In this document: piece by piece, positions 26,013-36,189 of the stretch
Position numbering within the stretch: the first letter of the stretch is position 1
Layout of the letters: every line of letters starts with the position of its first letter
Assembly: GCF_050717545.1 (NCBI RefSeq)
Contig: NZ_JBOITN010000042.1
Location: forward strand, 32,335 to 96,334
Direction of reading: 5' to 3'
Source of the DNA: Clostridium_AD sp050717545
GTDB lineage: Bacteria > Bacillota > Clostridia > Clostridiales > Clostridiaceae
DNA length: 64,000 nucleotides
Position numbers and translations under genes: made by a program
The notes under the pieces: generated by a model
What the model was told of the DNA's origin: nothing
Database searches by the model: none
Seen by the model: only the letters and a program-made list of their open reading frames with translations

Positions 26013-26182
26013 TTACCATAGGTGCATTAAACAACCCTATTATTAAAACACCAAGCCTTGACAAAATGGTAAAACTTGACCCTACTATTCTTGGGGCTGC
26101 TGGAACAGATATTTCTACTTATAAGACAGATGGGATTAATTTATATCACCTTATAAAAGTTGATATAAGGCGGGAGTTTCAT
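26013..26182 (+). pseudogene. Collapsed sulfatase duplicate
   Basis: Two blocks match the intact sulfatase at 29218. Bases from 26016 match codons around TIGALNNPIIRTPSLDKLVK, and bases from about 26082 match the region of ILGAAQAEISTHKIDG and LYHLMKGDIKRE. The start codon, the N-terminal 18 codons and about 1 kb of the middle, including the catalytic Cys motif, are deleted. Confidence 0.85.
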
Positions 26183-26211
26183 GGAATATGTAAATAATTT
26201 GGAGGTATAAA

Positions 26212-28876
26212 ATTAGAATAATAAATCTAAGAACTAATCATATTACAAACCCATTAGGGTTTAAATTAGACACTGTAAGTTTTTCCTGGATTACAGAGGA
26301 TACAACATCTAAATTTCAAACTTTAGCTCGAGTTCAAATATCCCTTAATGAAAGTTTTAAAAAATATAATTTTTGATAGTGGAAAGAAAGAAGATATTGA
26401 TAGCCTTTCCTATAATGTTCCTATAGAGTTTAAGCCTAGGACTCGTTATTTTTGGAGAGTTATGGTTTGGGGCGATGCGGAGGATTATGCAGTTAGTGAA
26501 AATGCTTGGTTTGAAACTTCTAAAATTTACGAACCTTGGCACGGCAAATGGATTACTCCGAGTTTTGATAAAGAAATTCATCCATTAATAAGAAAAGACT
26601 TTCAACTGAATTCTGAAATAGCTTCAGCAAGATTATATATATGTGGATTAGGGCTCTATGAACTTGAAATCAATGGAGAGAGAGCTTGCGATGAATACTT
26701 TGCTCCAGGTAGTAATGCATATGATTTCTGGCTTCAATATCAGACTTATGACATAACGAGTATGTTAAAAAGTGGTAACAATGCAATTGGAATAATCTTG
26801 GGTAATGGCTGGTACAAGGGACGTCTTGGTTTTAGGGGTGGAAACATTGAAATTTATGGAGATAAATTTGCTGTTATATGTGAAATTGTGGTTGAACTTA
26901 AGGACGGCACAAATGTAACTTTTGGAACGGATGAAAGCTTTAAATGTGCTCCATCACCAATTAAATTTAGTGGTATTTATGACGGAGAAATATATGATTC
27001 AAATGAAGAAATCAAGATTGGTCAAAAGCAGAATTTGATGACCGTAGTTTTGAAAAGGTAAATTTAATCGATATAGGCATTGAAAAGCTTACACCTAGAT
27101 TAAGCCTGCCTGTTAAGATTAAAGAAAAAATTAAACCTATAGAAATTATCAAAACTCCTGCTGGAGAAACTGTTCTTGATATGGGACAAAACATGACTGG
27201 ATGGGTTAAATTTAACGTCAATGCACCAAAAGGAAAAGAACTTATGCTTGAGTATGGAGAAATACTTCAGAAGGGTTGTTTTTATAGGAAAATTTAAGAA
27301 CTGCCAAGGCAGAATTTCATTATATTTCTAATGGAATTTCAAAAAAGGTACAGCCTCATTTTACATTTTACGGATTTAGATACGTAAGGCTTACAGGCTT
27401 TGATGAGGCAATAAATATTGATGATTTTACGGGATGTGTTATATACTCAGATATTGATGAAACAGGAAGTGTAGAAACATCTAACCCATTAGTGAATAGG
27501 CTATTTTTAAATGCACTTTGGGGACAAAAAGGTAATTTTGGGATGTGCCCACGGATTGTCCTCAACGTGATGAAAGAATGGGCTGGACGGGAGATGCACA
27601 AATATTTGCATCAACAGCCTGCTACAATATGTATTCACCAGCCTTTTATGCTAAATATATGTTTGATCTTCATGAGGAACAAAAGAGAATAGGTGGATCT
27701 GTACCATATGTGGTTCCAGGTATAAAACCTAATGGTAAGGCCATTGAAAATGGTTCAGCAGCTTGGGGCGATGCAGCTACTGTAATTCCTTGGACACTTT
27801 ATATGCATTATGGTGATAAAGTGCTATTAGAAAATCAGTTTGAAACTATGAAAGATTGGGTAGATTATATAAAAAAAATTGATGACAGTACTGGATCAAA
27901 AAGACTTTGGAGTGTAGGTTTCCACTTTGCGGATTGGCTAGCTTTAGATGGAAAGGACCCCTCATCGCCTTATGGAGCTACAGATAGCTACTACATAGCA
28001 TCAGCCTATTACTGTTATTCAGCGCAACTTGTTGCAAAGGCTGCAAAGGTGCTTGGGAAAATTGAATTAGAAAAAAAATATTCAACTTTAGTGTGTGAGA
28101 TAAAAGATGCTATAAAGAATGAATACTTTACGCCTAATGGAAGAAGTTCTATTAATACACAGACTGCAATGATAGTGGCACTCTACATGGATCTAGTGCC
28201 TGAAAACTATAGAGATAGGCTTATTCTGGATTTGAAAACAAAACTTGAAAAAGACAATATGCATTTAAATACAGAGTTTGTAGGGACACCATACTTCTGT
28301 AGAGTGTTATCAGAAAATGGAGTAAATGAGTATGCATATAAACTTCTCTTAAATCAAGACTATCCAAGCTGGCTTTATGCCGTAAAACTGGGAGCAACTA
28401 CTATTTGGGAACGCTGGAATTCAGTAATTCAAGATGGAAGTATAAGTGGAACAGGAATGAACTCTCTAAATCATTATGCCTATGGTTCCGTAGTTGACTG
28501 GATGTATAGAAATATGTGTGGTATTAATCCAGTTGAAGAAGCACCAGGCTTTAGAAAAATAAAGTTATATCCACAGCCATATGGAAGCCTAAAATATGCT
28601 AAAGCAACTTTTAATTCACCAACAGGCCTTATAAAAAATTCCTGGAAAATAAATGAGAACGGTACATTAACCTTTAACTTTACTGTTCCTTTCAATACAG
28701 AAGCAGAACTTTTACTTCCGGATGCTGATATTAAAATGGTAATGGTTAATGGGAAAAGTCTAGCACAAAGCACATATACTGCATGTAAACAAAAGGATAA
28801 TGTTATTTGCAATCTTGTAGCTGGAAATTACTCATTTGATTATATGCCTTCAAAGGAATATATAATAAGAACATAA
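26212..28876 (+). pseudogene. Alpha-L-rhamnosidase (GH78), multiply inactivated
   Basis: The full GH78 fold can be pieced together: N-terminal domain (ITNPLGF, RTRYFWRVMVWG), the beta-sandwich region (GLYELEINGER), and the catalytic barrel with the hallmark DVPTDCPQRDERMGWTGDAQ and YGATTIWERWNS. The start position after GGAGG is ATT (26212), not ATG. Frameshifts occur near 26360 (A6 run), 27015, 27290 and 27538. The last 443 codons (27545-28876) remain open. The enzyme would remove terminal rhamnose from polysaccharides or glycosides. A terminator remains at its end. Confidence 0.9.
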
Positions 28877-28896
28877 ATTTATAAGTTATTATAAAG

Positions 28897-28925
28897 TAAG
28901 ACTTACCTAGGTAGGTCTTATTTTT
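28897..28925 (+). terminator. Terminator after the rhamnosidase pseudogene
   Basis: TAAGACTTAC (28897-28906) pairs with GTAGGTCTTA (28911-28920), followed by five T residues. Confidence 0.75.
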
Positions 28926-29052
28926 ATTAAAAGTATATGCTTTATTCTTCCTTTCATATCATATATGCATGAATAAAGGGTTAATATTAACAAAATAAGA
29001 GACGATTATCCTATATTACGGATAATGAATTAATAAAAATTCAATGTACTGA

Positions 29053-29217
29053 ATGTAAATACTCCTATAATAAATAGTTTATTTTGTGCATATTTGTGTT
29101 TGTTTTGTTTATTTAATAAAGTTCATAAGCATATTATAATATACTTATGTATAAAATCAATGAATTTGATTATGTTTATAAAATATATTAATAACATTAG
29201 AAAGAAGGAATTTTAAA
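29053..29217 (+). promoter_or_regulatory. Sulfatase upstream region (duplicated, copy 2)
   Basis: Nearly identical to 25848-26012. It holds an ATTATAATATA element at about 29134 as a likely -10, with no good -35, and T/G-rich direct repeats (GTTTGTTTTGTTTATTT) upstream. This is the pattern expected of an activator-dependent promoter, presumably the adjacent AraC protein. Confidence 0.55.
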
Positions 29218-30771
29218 ATGAGTAGACCCAATATTCTGCATATCCTTGTAGATCAACAGAGGTTTGATACCATAGGTGCATTAAACAACCCTATTATTAG
29301 AACACCAAGCCTTGATAAATTGGTAAAAAATGGAGTAACATTTACAAATGCCTATACGCCTTCTCCAGTCTGCGTTGCTGCACGTTGTTCAATGATTTAT
29401 GGACAATATCCTGCCAATACAGGTTGCTTTGAGAATGCCCCCATGCCTTTGGACCATGGACAAACCTTTATGGATGCATTGACCAAAAGCGGATACCGAA
29501 CCCATGGTATAGGCAAGTGTCATTTTACACCTGATCCTCTTGCGTTAAGAGGATTTCAAACAAGAGATGTACAGGAAGAGTTAGGAACAGAGTCTGTTAA
29601 AAATTATCCTTATATGAAATATTTACAGGACAAAGGGTACAAGCACCTTTGTGAACCTAATGGGGTAAGAGGTGAGATGTACTACATACCTCAACCGTCA
29701 CAACTTCCACCCCAAGATCATCCATCTCAGTGGATAGGTGATAGATCAATAAATTTTATCAAGAAAAATGATGATTGTAAGGAGCCTTGGTACCTTTTAT
29801 CAAGTTTCATTCACCCTCATCCACCTTTTGCTCCACCAAACCCTTGGCACAAGCTGTATAGACCGTCCCTAATGCCTCTTCCTAATATTCCAGATGAATA
29901 TGAAGCACTTCTTACTTTTGTTAATAAGTGCCAAAATCGTTATAAATACAGGGACAACGGTTTTGACAAGAATATGATTAGAGCTATGAAAGCCTATTAT
30001 TATGCATGTATTTCTTTTGTGGATTATCAGGTTGGAAGAATCCTTGATGAACTTGATAGGACGGGGCAGACTGGCAACACTATGATTATATTTACATCTG
30101 ACCATGGAGAACATCTAGGAGATTATAAATGTTTTGGAAAGCGTTCCATGCACGACTCTTGTGCTAGAATTCCGCTTATAGTTAACCAACCTGGCAAATT
30201 CCAGGGTGGGGTTATCTGTGAAGACGCTGCTAGTCTTGTTGATATTGCCCCCACCATTCTTGGAGCGGCACAGGCAGAGATTTCTACTCATAAGATAGAT
30301 GGGATTGATTTATATCACCTTATGAAAGGTGATATAAAACGGGAATATGTTTTTAGCCAACTGAGTTATAACGGAATGGATTTTATTGAACTTGATGAAG
30401 ATTTTAAAAAGTACGTTTCTGATAAAGACTGTAAAAGAGCAGCTTTTAGTACTTATATGGCAGCAAACAGCGATTGGAAGTATTTTTACAGTGCTCCAGA
30501 CAACAGGGAGTTTTTGTTTAATAAAAAGACTGACCCTAAGGAAACTAGAAATGTTGTGAGCAATCCTTTTTATAAGGAAGCTCTACAAAGTATAAAATCT
30601 TCTCTAATTAATCACTTAAAAGAATGTGGTGAAACAGGTGGCATAGAAGGATCCGACTGGAAGGTACACAAACTGCCATCGTTTACAAAAGATCCTGACA
30701 AAGGGTTGATCATCCAAGATGGTTATACCCCTTGGGTAAATACGTATATACCAGGCTATAGTGACTGTTAG
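29218..30771 (+). CDS. Type I sulfatase (Cys-type, formylglycine enzyme)
   Basis: 517 residues. The N-terminus PNILHILVDQQRFDTIG holds the metal-binding Asp. The activation motif is CVAAR (in SPVCVAARCSMIYG), the C-x-[P/A]-x-R signature whose Cys becomes formylglycine. The second metal site is FTSDHGEHLGDYKCFGK. There is no signal peptide, so it is cytoplasmic. In anaerobes the Cys is modified by a radical-SAM maturase, and one lies 1.4 kb downstream (32151). With the neighbouring GH78 rhamnosidase remains, the likely target is a sulfated rhamnose-containing glycan; this is inference. A collapsed duplicate lies at 26013. Confidence 0.92.
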   Translation: MSRPNILHILVDQQRFDTIGALNNPIIRTPSLDKLVKNGVTFTNAYTPSPVCVAARCSMIYGQYPANTGCFENAPMPLDHGQTFMDALTKSGYRTHGIGKCHFTPDPLALRGFQTRDVQEELGTESVKNYPYMKYLQDKGYKHLCEPNGVRGEMYYIPQPSQLPPQDHPSQWIGDRSINFIKKNDDCKEPWYLLSSFIHPHPPFAPPNPWHKLYRPSLMPLPNIPDEYEALLTFVNKCQNRYKYRDNGFDKNMIRAMKAYYYACISFVDYQVGRILDELDRTGQTGNTMIIFTSDHGEHLGDYKCFGKRSMHDSCARIPLIVNQPGKFQGGVICEDAASLVDIAPTILGAAQAEISTHKIDGIDLYHLMKGDIKREYVFSQLSYNGMDFIELDEDFKKYVSDKDCKRAAFSTYMAANSDWKYFYSAPDNREFLFNKKTDPKETRNVVSNPFYKEALQSIKSSLINHLKECGETGGIEGSDWKVHKLPSFTKDPDKGLIIQDGYTPWVNTYIPGYSDC

Positions 30772-30963
30772 GAATAAAATAGTATATAAAAGGGTTGTAG
30801 AACCTGGTGAATTTTGAAAGAATTAAAAAAAGCTAAAAAAACCCTACAAGTATCTGAAATCTACCTACTGTATTAAGTATATGGTAGGAGTATGATGATT
30901 TCATGATATGAAATAGGGATTTTTATTTATCTAACAAAATTATTTTAAGTGTAGGAGGGGAAA

Positions 30964-31563
30964 ATGCAAAAATCAGTTTCAGAAAAAAAAGTTGAGTTTA
31001 AAATGCTTACTGATATATTTAAAATATTCTTTAAGATTGGTGCGTTCACCTTTGGTGGTGGATTTGCTATGATACCACTTATTGAAAAGGAAATGGTGGA
31101 AAATAAAGGATGGGTTGAAAAAGATGAGATTACAGATTTGTTTGCAGTTTCTCAGTGTATTCCAGGTGCTATAGCAATAAATACTGCATCACTTATAGGA
31201 TATAAGATAGCCAAAAGAAAGGGCGCAATAGTAGCTACTGTAGGGGTTGTACTTCCTTCCTTTTTAATAATAACATTAATCGCAAGTTTCTTTTCCAAAT
31301 TTAGTGACCTAGCTATAGTCAAAGCAGCATTTTTTGGTATTAGGTCTTGTGTAGTGGCACTAATCGCTATTGCAGCTATAAGTGTAAGTAAGTCAGCAAT
31401 TAAAGATAAGTTTTGTATATTACTTATTTTGATTACTGTTTTTGTAGTAGAATTTTTAAATATAAGTCCTGTAATAGCTATTATAATATCTATTATTCCT
31501 GGTGTAATTATATTGAAATTTATGCCTAAAAAGAAAAATAAACTATTTGGAGATGATAAATAA
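30964..31563 (+). CDS. CHR (chromate) transporter, first half
   Basis: 199 residues with the CHR-domain motifs FKIGAFTFGGGFAMIPLIEKE, then the GAIAINTASLIGYKIA block and VVLPSFLIITLIA. About five membrane segments. CHR proteins export chromate in proteobacteria; chromate is a sulfate analogue and many short CHR pairs have no proven substrate. RBS AGGAGGGG precedes ATG. The stop codon overlaps the next start by one base (TAATG), so the two are translated together and probably form a heterodimer. Confidence 0.88.
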   Translation: MQKSVSEKKVEFKMLTDIFKIFFKIGAFTFGGGFAMIPLIEKEMVENKGWVEKDEITDLFAVSQCIPGAIAINTASLIGYKIAKRKGAIVATVGVVLPSFLIITLIASFFSKFSDLAIVKAAFFGIRSCVVALIAIAAISVSKSAIKDKFCILLILITVFVVEFLNISPVIAIIISIIPGVIILKFMPKKKNKLFGDDK

Positions 31564-32114
31564 TGTTAAAATTATTTTTAATTTTCATAAAAGTAGGATT
31601 GTTTAGTTTTGGTGGTGGATATGCAATGATACCGCTTTTAACAAGAGAGATTCAAACTAACAACTGGATGCCTATATCCGAATTTATGAACGTAATAGGC
31701 ATCGCAGAAATGACGCCAGGACCTATTGCCGTAAATTCAGCAACGTTTATAGGCTACAAAATGTATGGTATAATTGGAGGAGCTATTGCTACATTAGGAG
31801 TCGCGTTACCTTCATTAATAATAGTTTTACTGATATCCAGAGTATTATTTAAAGATAGTAATAGAACATCAAATAAGGTATTATTTTATGGTATGAGACC
31901 AGTGGTAGCAGCATTAATAATATGTGCAGCACTTGATGTTTCAAAAACATGTTTTTTTAATGGCGATATTAAATTAGAAAATATTAACCTTTGGAGCGTA
32001 GGGATTTTTATAATAATTTTTGTATCTTCATTAAAATTTAAGATTCATCCGATATTACTCATATTGATTTCTGCACTTATGGGTACCGGTTTATATTACG
32101 TGAAAATAATATAA
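31563..32114 (+). CDS. CHR (chromate) transporter, second half
   Basis: 183 residues, homologous to the preceding half: FIKVGLFSFGGGYAMIPLLTREI, EMTPGPIAVNSATFIGYKMYG, GVALPSLIIVLLIS. About five membrane segments. It lies between the sulfatase and its maturase, which raises the possibility that the pair handles sulfate or another oxyanion released inside the cell. Confidence 0.88.
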   Translation: MLKLFLIFIKVGLFSFGGGYAMIPLLTREIQTNNWMPISEFMNVIGIAEMTPGPIAVNSATFIGYKMYGIIGGAIATLGVALPSLIIVLLISRVLFKDSNRTSNKVLFYGMRPVVAALIICAALDVSKTCFFNGDIKLENINLWSVGIFIIIFVSSLKFKIHPILLILISALMGTGLYYVKII

Positions 32115-32150
32115 TGCTAAATATATATAATTATAAAAAGGAGCGATTTA

Positions 32151-33266
32151 ATGACAGCTTTAAGTATATTAATCAAACCTGCGTCCAGTTCTTGTAATTT
32201 AAGATGTAAATATTGTTTTTATCATTCTCTATCAAAGAATAGAAGTGTTGAGTGCTATGGTATGATGTCAGAAAATACTCTTGAAAATATCGTAAAAAAA
32301 TCATTACTAGAGTCTGAACCTGAATGTACATTTGCTTTTCAGGGTGGGGAGCCAACACTTGTAGGTTTAGATTTTTATAAGAAGCTAATGGAGCTTGAAA
32401 AAAAACATAATATAAAAAATATTAAAATAAACAATTGTATACAAACAAACTCTATACTAATTAATGAAGAATGGGCTATTTTTTTACATGACAATAATTT
32501 TCTTGTAGGTTTATCTCTTGATGGACCTAAAGATATAAATGATTTAAACAGAATAGATATTGATGGAAAAGGTACTTATAATAGAATAATGAAATCCATT
32601 GCTATAATGAATAAACATAAAGTTGAATATAATGTGCTTTCAGTTGTAACATCTAGTGTTGCAAGACATGGGAAAAAAATATATGATTTTTACAAGAAAA
32701 ATGGATTTAAATATTTTCAATTCATTCAATGTCTAGACCCTCTAAATGAACCTTTTGGAAGCAATAAATATTCATTAACTCCAGAAATGTATGGGCAATT
32801 TCTAAATGACATTTTTGATAAATGGTATGAGGACGTGTTAAAGGGGGACTTTGTGGATATAAGATACTTTAGTAACTTAATAAGTATGATTGCTGGTAAT
32901 AGACCGGAGGCATGTGGAATGAGTGGGATTTGTTCTTGTGAGTTCGTTATGGAGGCTGATGGAGGAGTCTATCCATGTGATTTTTATGTTATAGATGAAT
33001 GGAGAATGGGAAATATAAATGATATGAACATAAGGGACCTATTTTATTCAGAGGCTGCTCAGAATTTCATTAAGGTATCAACTAATATTAATGATAAATG
33101 TAGGGAATGCAAGTGGTTTAATATTTGTAGAGGTGGATGTAGAAGACATAGGGAACCAATAGTAAATGGAGTACCTTCAATTAACTATTTTTGCAAATCC
33201 TATGAGATGTTTTTTGAAAAATCTTATGATAGATTATTAATGTTATCTAAAAAACATTTTTTTTAA
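32151..33266 (+). CDS. Anaerobic sulfatase-maturating enzyme (radical SAM, SPASM)
   Basis: 371 residues, the size of the C. perfringens enzyme anSMEcpe. The radical-SAM cluster motif is CNLRCKYCFY near the N-terminus, followed by FQGGEPTL and LSLDGP. The C-terminal SPASM region has the cysteines for two auxiliary [4Fe-4S] clusters (CGMSGICSCEFVMEADGGVYPCDFY and CRECKWFNICRGGCRRH, then FCKSYE). It converts the active-site Cys or Ser of sulfatases to formylglycine without oxygen. RBS AAGGAGCG. Partner of the sulfatase at 29218. Confidence 0.93.
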   Translation: MTALSILIKPASSSCNLRCKYCFYHSLSKNRSVECYGMMSENTLENIVKKSLLESEPECTFAFQGGEPTLVGLDFYKKLMELEKKHNIKNIKINNCIQTNSILINEEWAIFLHDNNFLVGLSLDGPKDINDLNRIDIDGKGTYNRIMKSIAIMNKHKVEYNVLSVVTSSVARHGKKIYDFYKKNGFKYFQFIQCLDPLNEPFGSNKYSLTPEMYGQFLNDIFDKWYEDVLKGDFVDIRYFSNLISMIAGNRPEACGMSGICSCEFVMEADGGVYPCDFYVIDEWRMGNINDMNIRDLFYSEAAQNFIKVSTNINDKCRECKWFNICRGGCRRHREPIVNGVPSINYFCKSYEMFFEKSYDRLLMLSKKHFF

Positions 33267-33276
33267 AATACTAAGA

Positions 33277-33353
33277 GGCATACAAGGTAATATTAATTAT
33301 GTTGTATGCCATTTCCTATGCCCTAATTTATAATTCAAATAAATTAGGGCATA
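33277..33353 (+). terminator. Two tandem hairpins after the maturase gene
   Basis: First hairpin: GGCATACAA (33277-33285) with TTGTATGCC (33302-33310). Second: a perfect 14-bp stem (33317-33330 with 33340-33353). U-runs are weak; repeat copy c follows directly. Confidence 0.65.
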
Positions 33354-33358
33354 CTAAT

Positions 33359-33385
33359 ATTTCAGCTCCGCAAAAGATGATTTAA
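33359..33385 (+). repeat. Dispersed 27-bp repeat, copy c
   Basis: Same consensus as at 10263 but with CAAAAG in place of NAGGAG, so the central hairpin is weakened while both flanks are kept. Confidence 0.7.
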
Positions 33386-33419
33386 CTATCATTAATACTC
33401 AAGTTAGGCAGGTGTTTTT

Positions 33420-33926
33420 ATGTATTATATATTGCTTGCAGTTGTATCTATTGTTATTTGTTATAAATTTGGCGATTGGAGACATTGGAGAAAATATTAT
33501 TCAACAATTTTATTTTTTATTTTAAGTAGTGTGGTTTGTGTCGTTTTAACTTATAATCATCCATTATGGCTATATCAATCATTAGTAATAAATCATACCT
33601 TTACAGATTTATTTATTTCAATAACCGTATATCCAAGTACTATAATGATGTTTATTCCACACTTACCAAGTAAAACAACTAAAATAATTCTACATATTTC
33701 TATCTATGTAGCTATATATACTGTTCCGGAATTTATTGCTGTAAAATTAGGATATTTCAGTTATTACAACGGGTGGAATATATGGTGTACACTCGTATTT
33801 AATTGTATAATGTTTCCAATGCTACTGCTTCATTATAAAAAACCAATATATGCCTGGATTATTGCACTCTTGAGTCCTCATATTTTATTTTTTTTGATGA
33901 ATATACCATATAGCAGCATTAAATAA
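33420..33926 (+). CDS. CBO0543-type integral membrane protein
   Basis: 168 residues, five hydrophobic segments. The N-terminal KFGDWRHWRKYYSTILFFIL and the spacing of Trp/Tyr match the CBO0543 family of Firmicute membrane proteins of unknown function. RBS AGGTG lies before ATG 33420. No partner gene. Confidence 0.75.
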   Translation: MYYILLAVVSIVICYKFGDWRHWRKYYSTILFFILSSVVCVVLTYNHPLWLYQSLVINHTFTDLFISITVYPSTIMMFIPHLPSKTTKIILHISIYVAIYTVPEFIAVKLGYFSYYNGWNIWCTLVFNCIMFPMLLLHYKKPIYAWIIALLSPHILFFLMNIPYSSIK

Positions 33927-33958
33927 AACTGTAAAATCCCTGTTCTGATATTAGAGAT

Positions 33959-34459
33959 TACCCATTACTTTTCCAGTATTGCAATTAAATCCTGATGGTA
34001 CATCAATTGATAAGATGTAATTACTATTTTCATTTATAATTGTAATTGCCAAAGAATAAATTCCTTCAACCTTTCTAGAAAGTCCTGTCCCAAAAATTGC
34101 ATCAATAGTAGTTTCGCTGCGGATTATACTTTCTTTTAAAATTTCCAAATCATCATTGTTGTTTAACTTTATTATTTTCACACCCATATTTCTTAAAATA
34201 TTAAGACTTACCAAGGTATCCGCGCTCATATTTTCTTCTGAGCTAAGAGCGAATATCTCCACACAATCTCCTTTATTTAGTAGATGCCTAGCTACTGCAA
34301 AACCATCACCACCGTTATTCCCACTAGAGCAAACAATTACGAAATTTTTATCATTATCTGATATATTTTTAATTACCTTTAGTGCTGCATTTTCCATTAG
34401 TACAATATCTGGAATACCTAAAACATCTATACAATATTGATCGATACTTCTCATTAAAT
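33959..34459 (-). pseudogene. Truncated duplicate of the NAD(P)HX epimerase domain
   Basis: About 90% identical in protein to residues 9-175 of the intact enzyme at 22951: MRSIDQYCIDVLGIPDIVLM, CSSGNNGGDGFAVARHLLNK, then IDAIFGTGLSRKVEGIY. It stops at GKVMGN and lacks the entire dehydratase domain. It also lost its native start: sequence similarity begins at LMRSID and the upstream part is unrelated. Likely non-functional. Confidence 0.85.
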
Positions 34460-34572
34460 CACGGTTTTTTATGATCGTAGAAAACTTTAACTTAATTGTA
34501 CCATTAACTAACAATAAATTATTGTTTTTAGGATGAAAGTAATATAAATTTAGTTTAGCTAAATTAGAATAA

Positions 34573-34695
34573 ACGGATAACAATAAGTACTGTAATAAAT
34601 GGAAAAATAGAGAAGTGACAGGCTTTGAATTTGAAAAGCTGTTAAAGATAAGTAGAGCTACATCATATAGACACATAAAAGAATATGAATTATAG
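34573..34695 (+). pseudogene. C-terminal scrap of a serine recombinase (resolvase)
   Basis: An open stretch ends NKWKNREVTGFEFEKLLKIS then RATSYRHIKEYEL and a stop. This matches the resolvase C-terminal helix-turn-helix pattern (KW-x-G-x-IT-x-x-E-x-x-x-LL-x-x-x-TFYR-x-x-KEYE). The catalytic domain is absent. It touches the breakpoint of the nnr duplication. Confidence 0.6.
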
Positions 34696-34786
34696 TTGTT
34701 TTAATTAATTTTAATCCTAAACATATACTTTCCACGTTTTGATGCCCATACCCCTACAGATAAAAATCGTACACAAACGTAAAAAA

Positions 34787-34824
34787 GTGCCTCCCACTAG
34801 AAAGTAATTTCTAGTGGGAGGCAC
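34787..34824 (-). terminator. Terminator of the fatty acid transporter gene
   Basis: Perfect 17-bp stem (34787-34803 with 34808-34824), GTAA loop; on the minus strand it is followed by TTTTTT. Confidence 0.9.
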
Positions 34825-34836
34825 CTAACTTAATTT

Positions 34837-36189
34837 TTATCCTATAAACATTAATCCAAGTGCGATTATAACACCTGAGTATATTAAATCTATTATACAA
34901 AAGCCCATTACGTCCTTAGCACCAAGGCCTGCAATTCCAAGAGCAGGTAATGCCCAGAAAGGCTGGATCATGTTAGTCCATGCATCTCCCCAAGAGATAG
35001 CCATAGCAGTTTTAGCAGCAGGTACACCCAGTGCTAAACCAGCCGGCATCATGATAGGAGCTTGAACAGCCCATTGTCCACCACCTGATGGTACAAAAAA
35101 GTTAACAATTCCTGCACTCAAAAAAGCAAATAGTGGGAAGGTATTCTGATTAGAAATATTAACAAAACCAGTAGATATAGCACCTGCAAGAGATACTCCA
35201 GAAGCATTAGCACCTACCATCATCCCCATAATACCTGCGTAGAAAGGGAATTGAAGTATAATTCCAGCAGTTCCTTTAGCAGAGTTTCCAATTGCATTAA
35301 CAAATCTTTTAGGAGTTCCATGAAGAGCAATTCCAACGAACAACATGATAGTATTAACAATGTTTAAATCAAGAACACCACCATTAATAAAATAATAAAT
35401 AATAAAACTAAATCCCATAATTACCAGTAAGATTGAGATAATAACGCTATTCTCAAGTTTATCAGCAGGAGTCATATCTTCTTTAGCTATTATAGTAACT
35501 TCTGGTTCTTCCACCAAAAGCTTAGGATTTATTGTAACAGTATTTTCTTTGTCCGGATGCATGGCTTTATTAATAAGAGGTAATGTAACTAAAAGTACAG
35601 CTAGTATAACTAAATTAAAACTCGAAAATAAAGTAGCACTAGTTGGTACGGCTTCAGTAACAGCACCTGCAGTGGCCTTTACTACTGCCTCGCCACCACC
35701 AGCAATAACTAGTGGTATAGAACCAGATAGACCTGCATGCCATACTAAAAAGCCTGAATAAGCAGAAGCTATTAAAAGTCTATAATCTACACCTTTAATT
35801 TTTTTAGCTAATTCTTTTGCAAAAATAGCTCCGATAACTAGTCCAAAACCCCAGTTAATCCAGCACGCAATAGTAGAAATAAGTGTAACAAGAACAATTG
35901 CTTGAGTTGGTGATTTAGGTATCTTTGCAAGACGGCTAAGACCTCTTTTAAATGCTGGTGCATTAGCAAGAGTATGACCTGTAACGAGTACGAGAGCCAT
36001 CTGCATTGAAAAAGCAAGAAGGGTCCATAAACCATTACTCCAGTGAATAGTCATAGCTAAAGGACTTTGACCAGTAACCACCATCCCTATAACAAGTACT
36101 ATGAAAGTTAGAAGAACAGCAAAGATGAACGGATCTGGCAAATACTTCTGGACAATGCTAACACAAGCATTTGTAAATTTTTTAAACAT
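34837..36189 (-). CDS. atoE: Short-chain fatty acid transporter, AtoE family
   Basis: 450 residues, about 12 membrane helices. Family blocks: LPDPFIFAVLLTFIV, WSNGLWTLLAFSMQMALVLVTGH, WINWGFGLVIGAIFAKEL, WHAGLSGSIPLVIA, NFFVPSGGGQWAVQAPIMMPAG, and ISWGDAWTNMIQPFWALPALGIAG. AtoE proteins import short-chain fatty acids such as acetoacetate or butyrate. It is divergent from the CoA-transferase genes at 36984, its likely metabolic partner. ATG 36189 with AAAGGAGAG upstream. A decayed copy of part of this gene lies at 36541. Confidence 0.92.
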   Translation of the reverse strand: MFKKFTNACVSIVQKYLPDPFIFAVLLTFIVLVIGMVVTGQSPLAMTIHWSNGLWTLLAFSMQMALVLVTGHTLANAPAFKRGLSRLAKIPKSPTQAIVLVTLISTIACWINWGFGLVIGAIFAKELAKKIKGVDYRLLIASAYSGFLVWHAGLSGSIPLVIAGGGEAVVKATAGAVTEAVPTSATLFSSFNLVILAVLLVTLPLINKAMHPDKENTVTINPKLLVEEPEVTIIAKEDMTPADKLENSVIISILLVIMGFSFIIYYFINGGVLDLNIVNTIMLFVGIALHGTPKRFVNAIGNSAKGTAGIILQFPFYAGIMGMMVGANASGVSLAGAISTGFVNISNQNTFPLFAFLSAGIVNFFVPSGGGQWAVQAPIMMPAGLALGVPAAKTAMAISWGDAWTNMIQPFWALPALGIAGLGAKDVMGFCIIDLIYSGVIIALGLMFIG

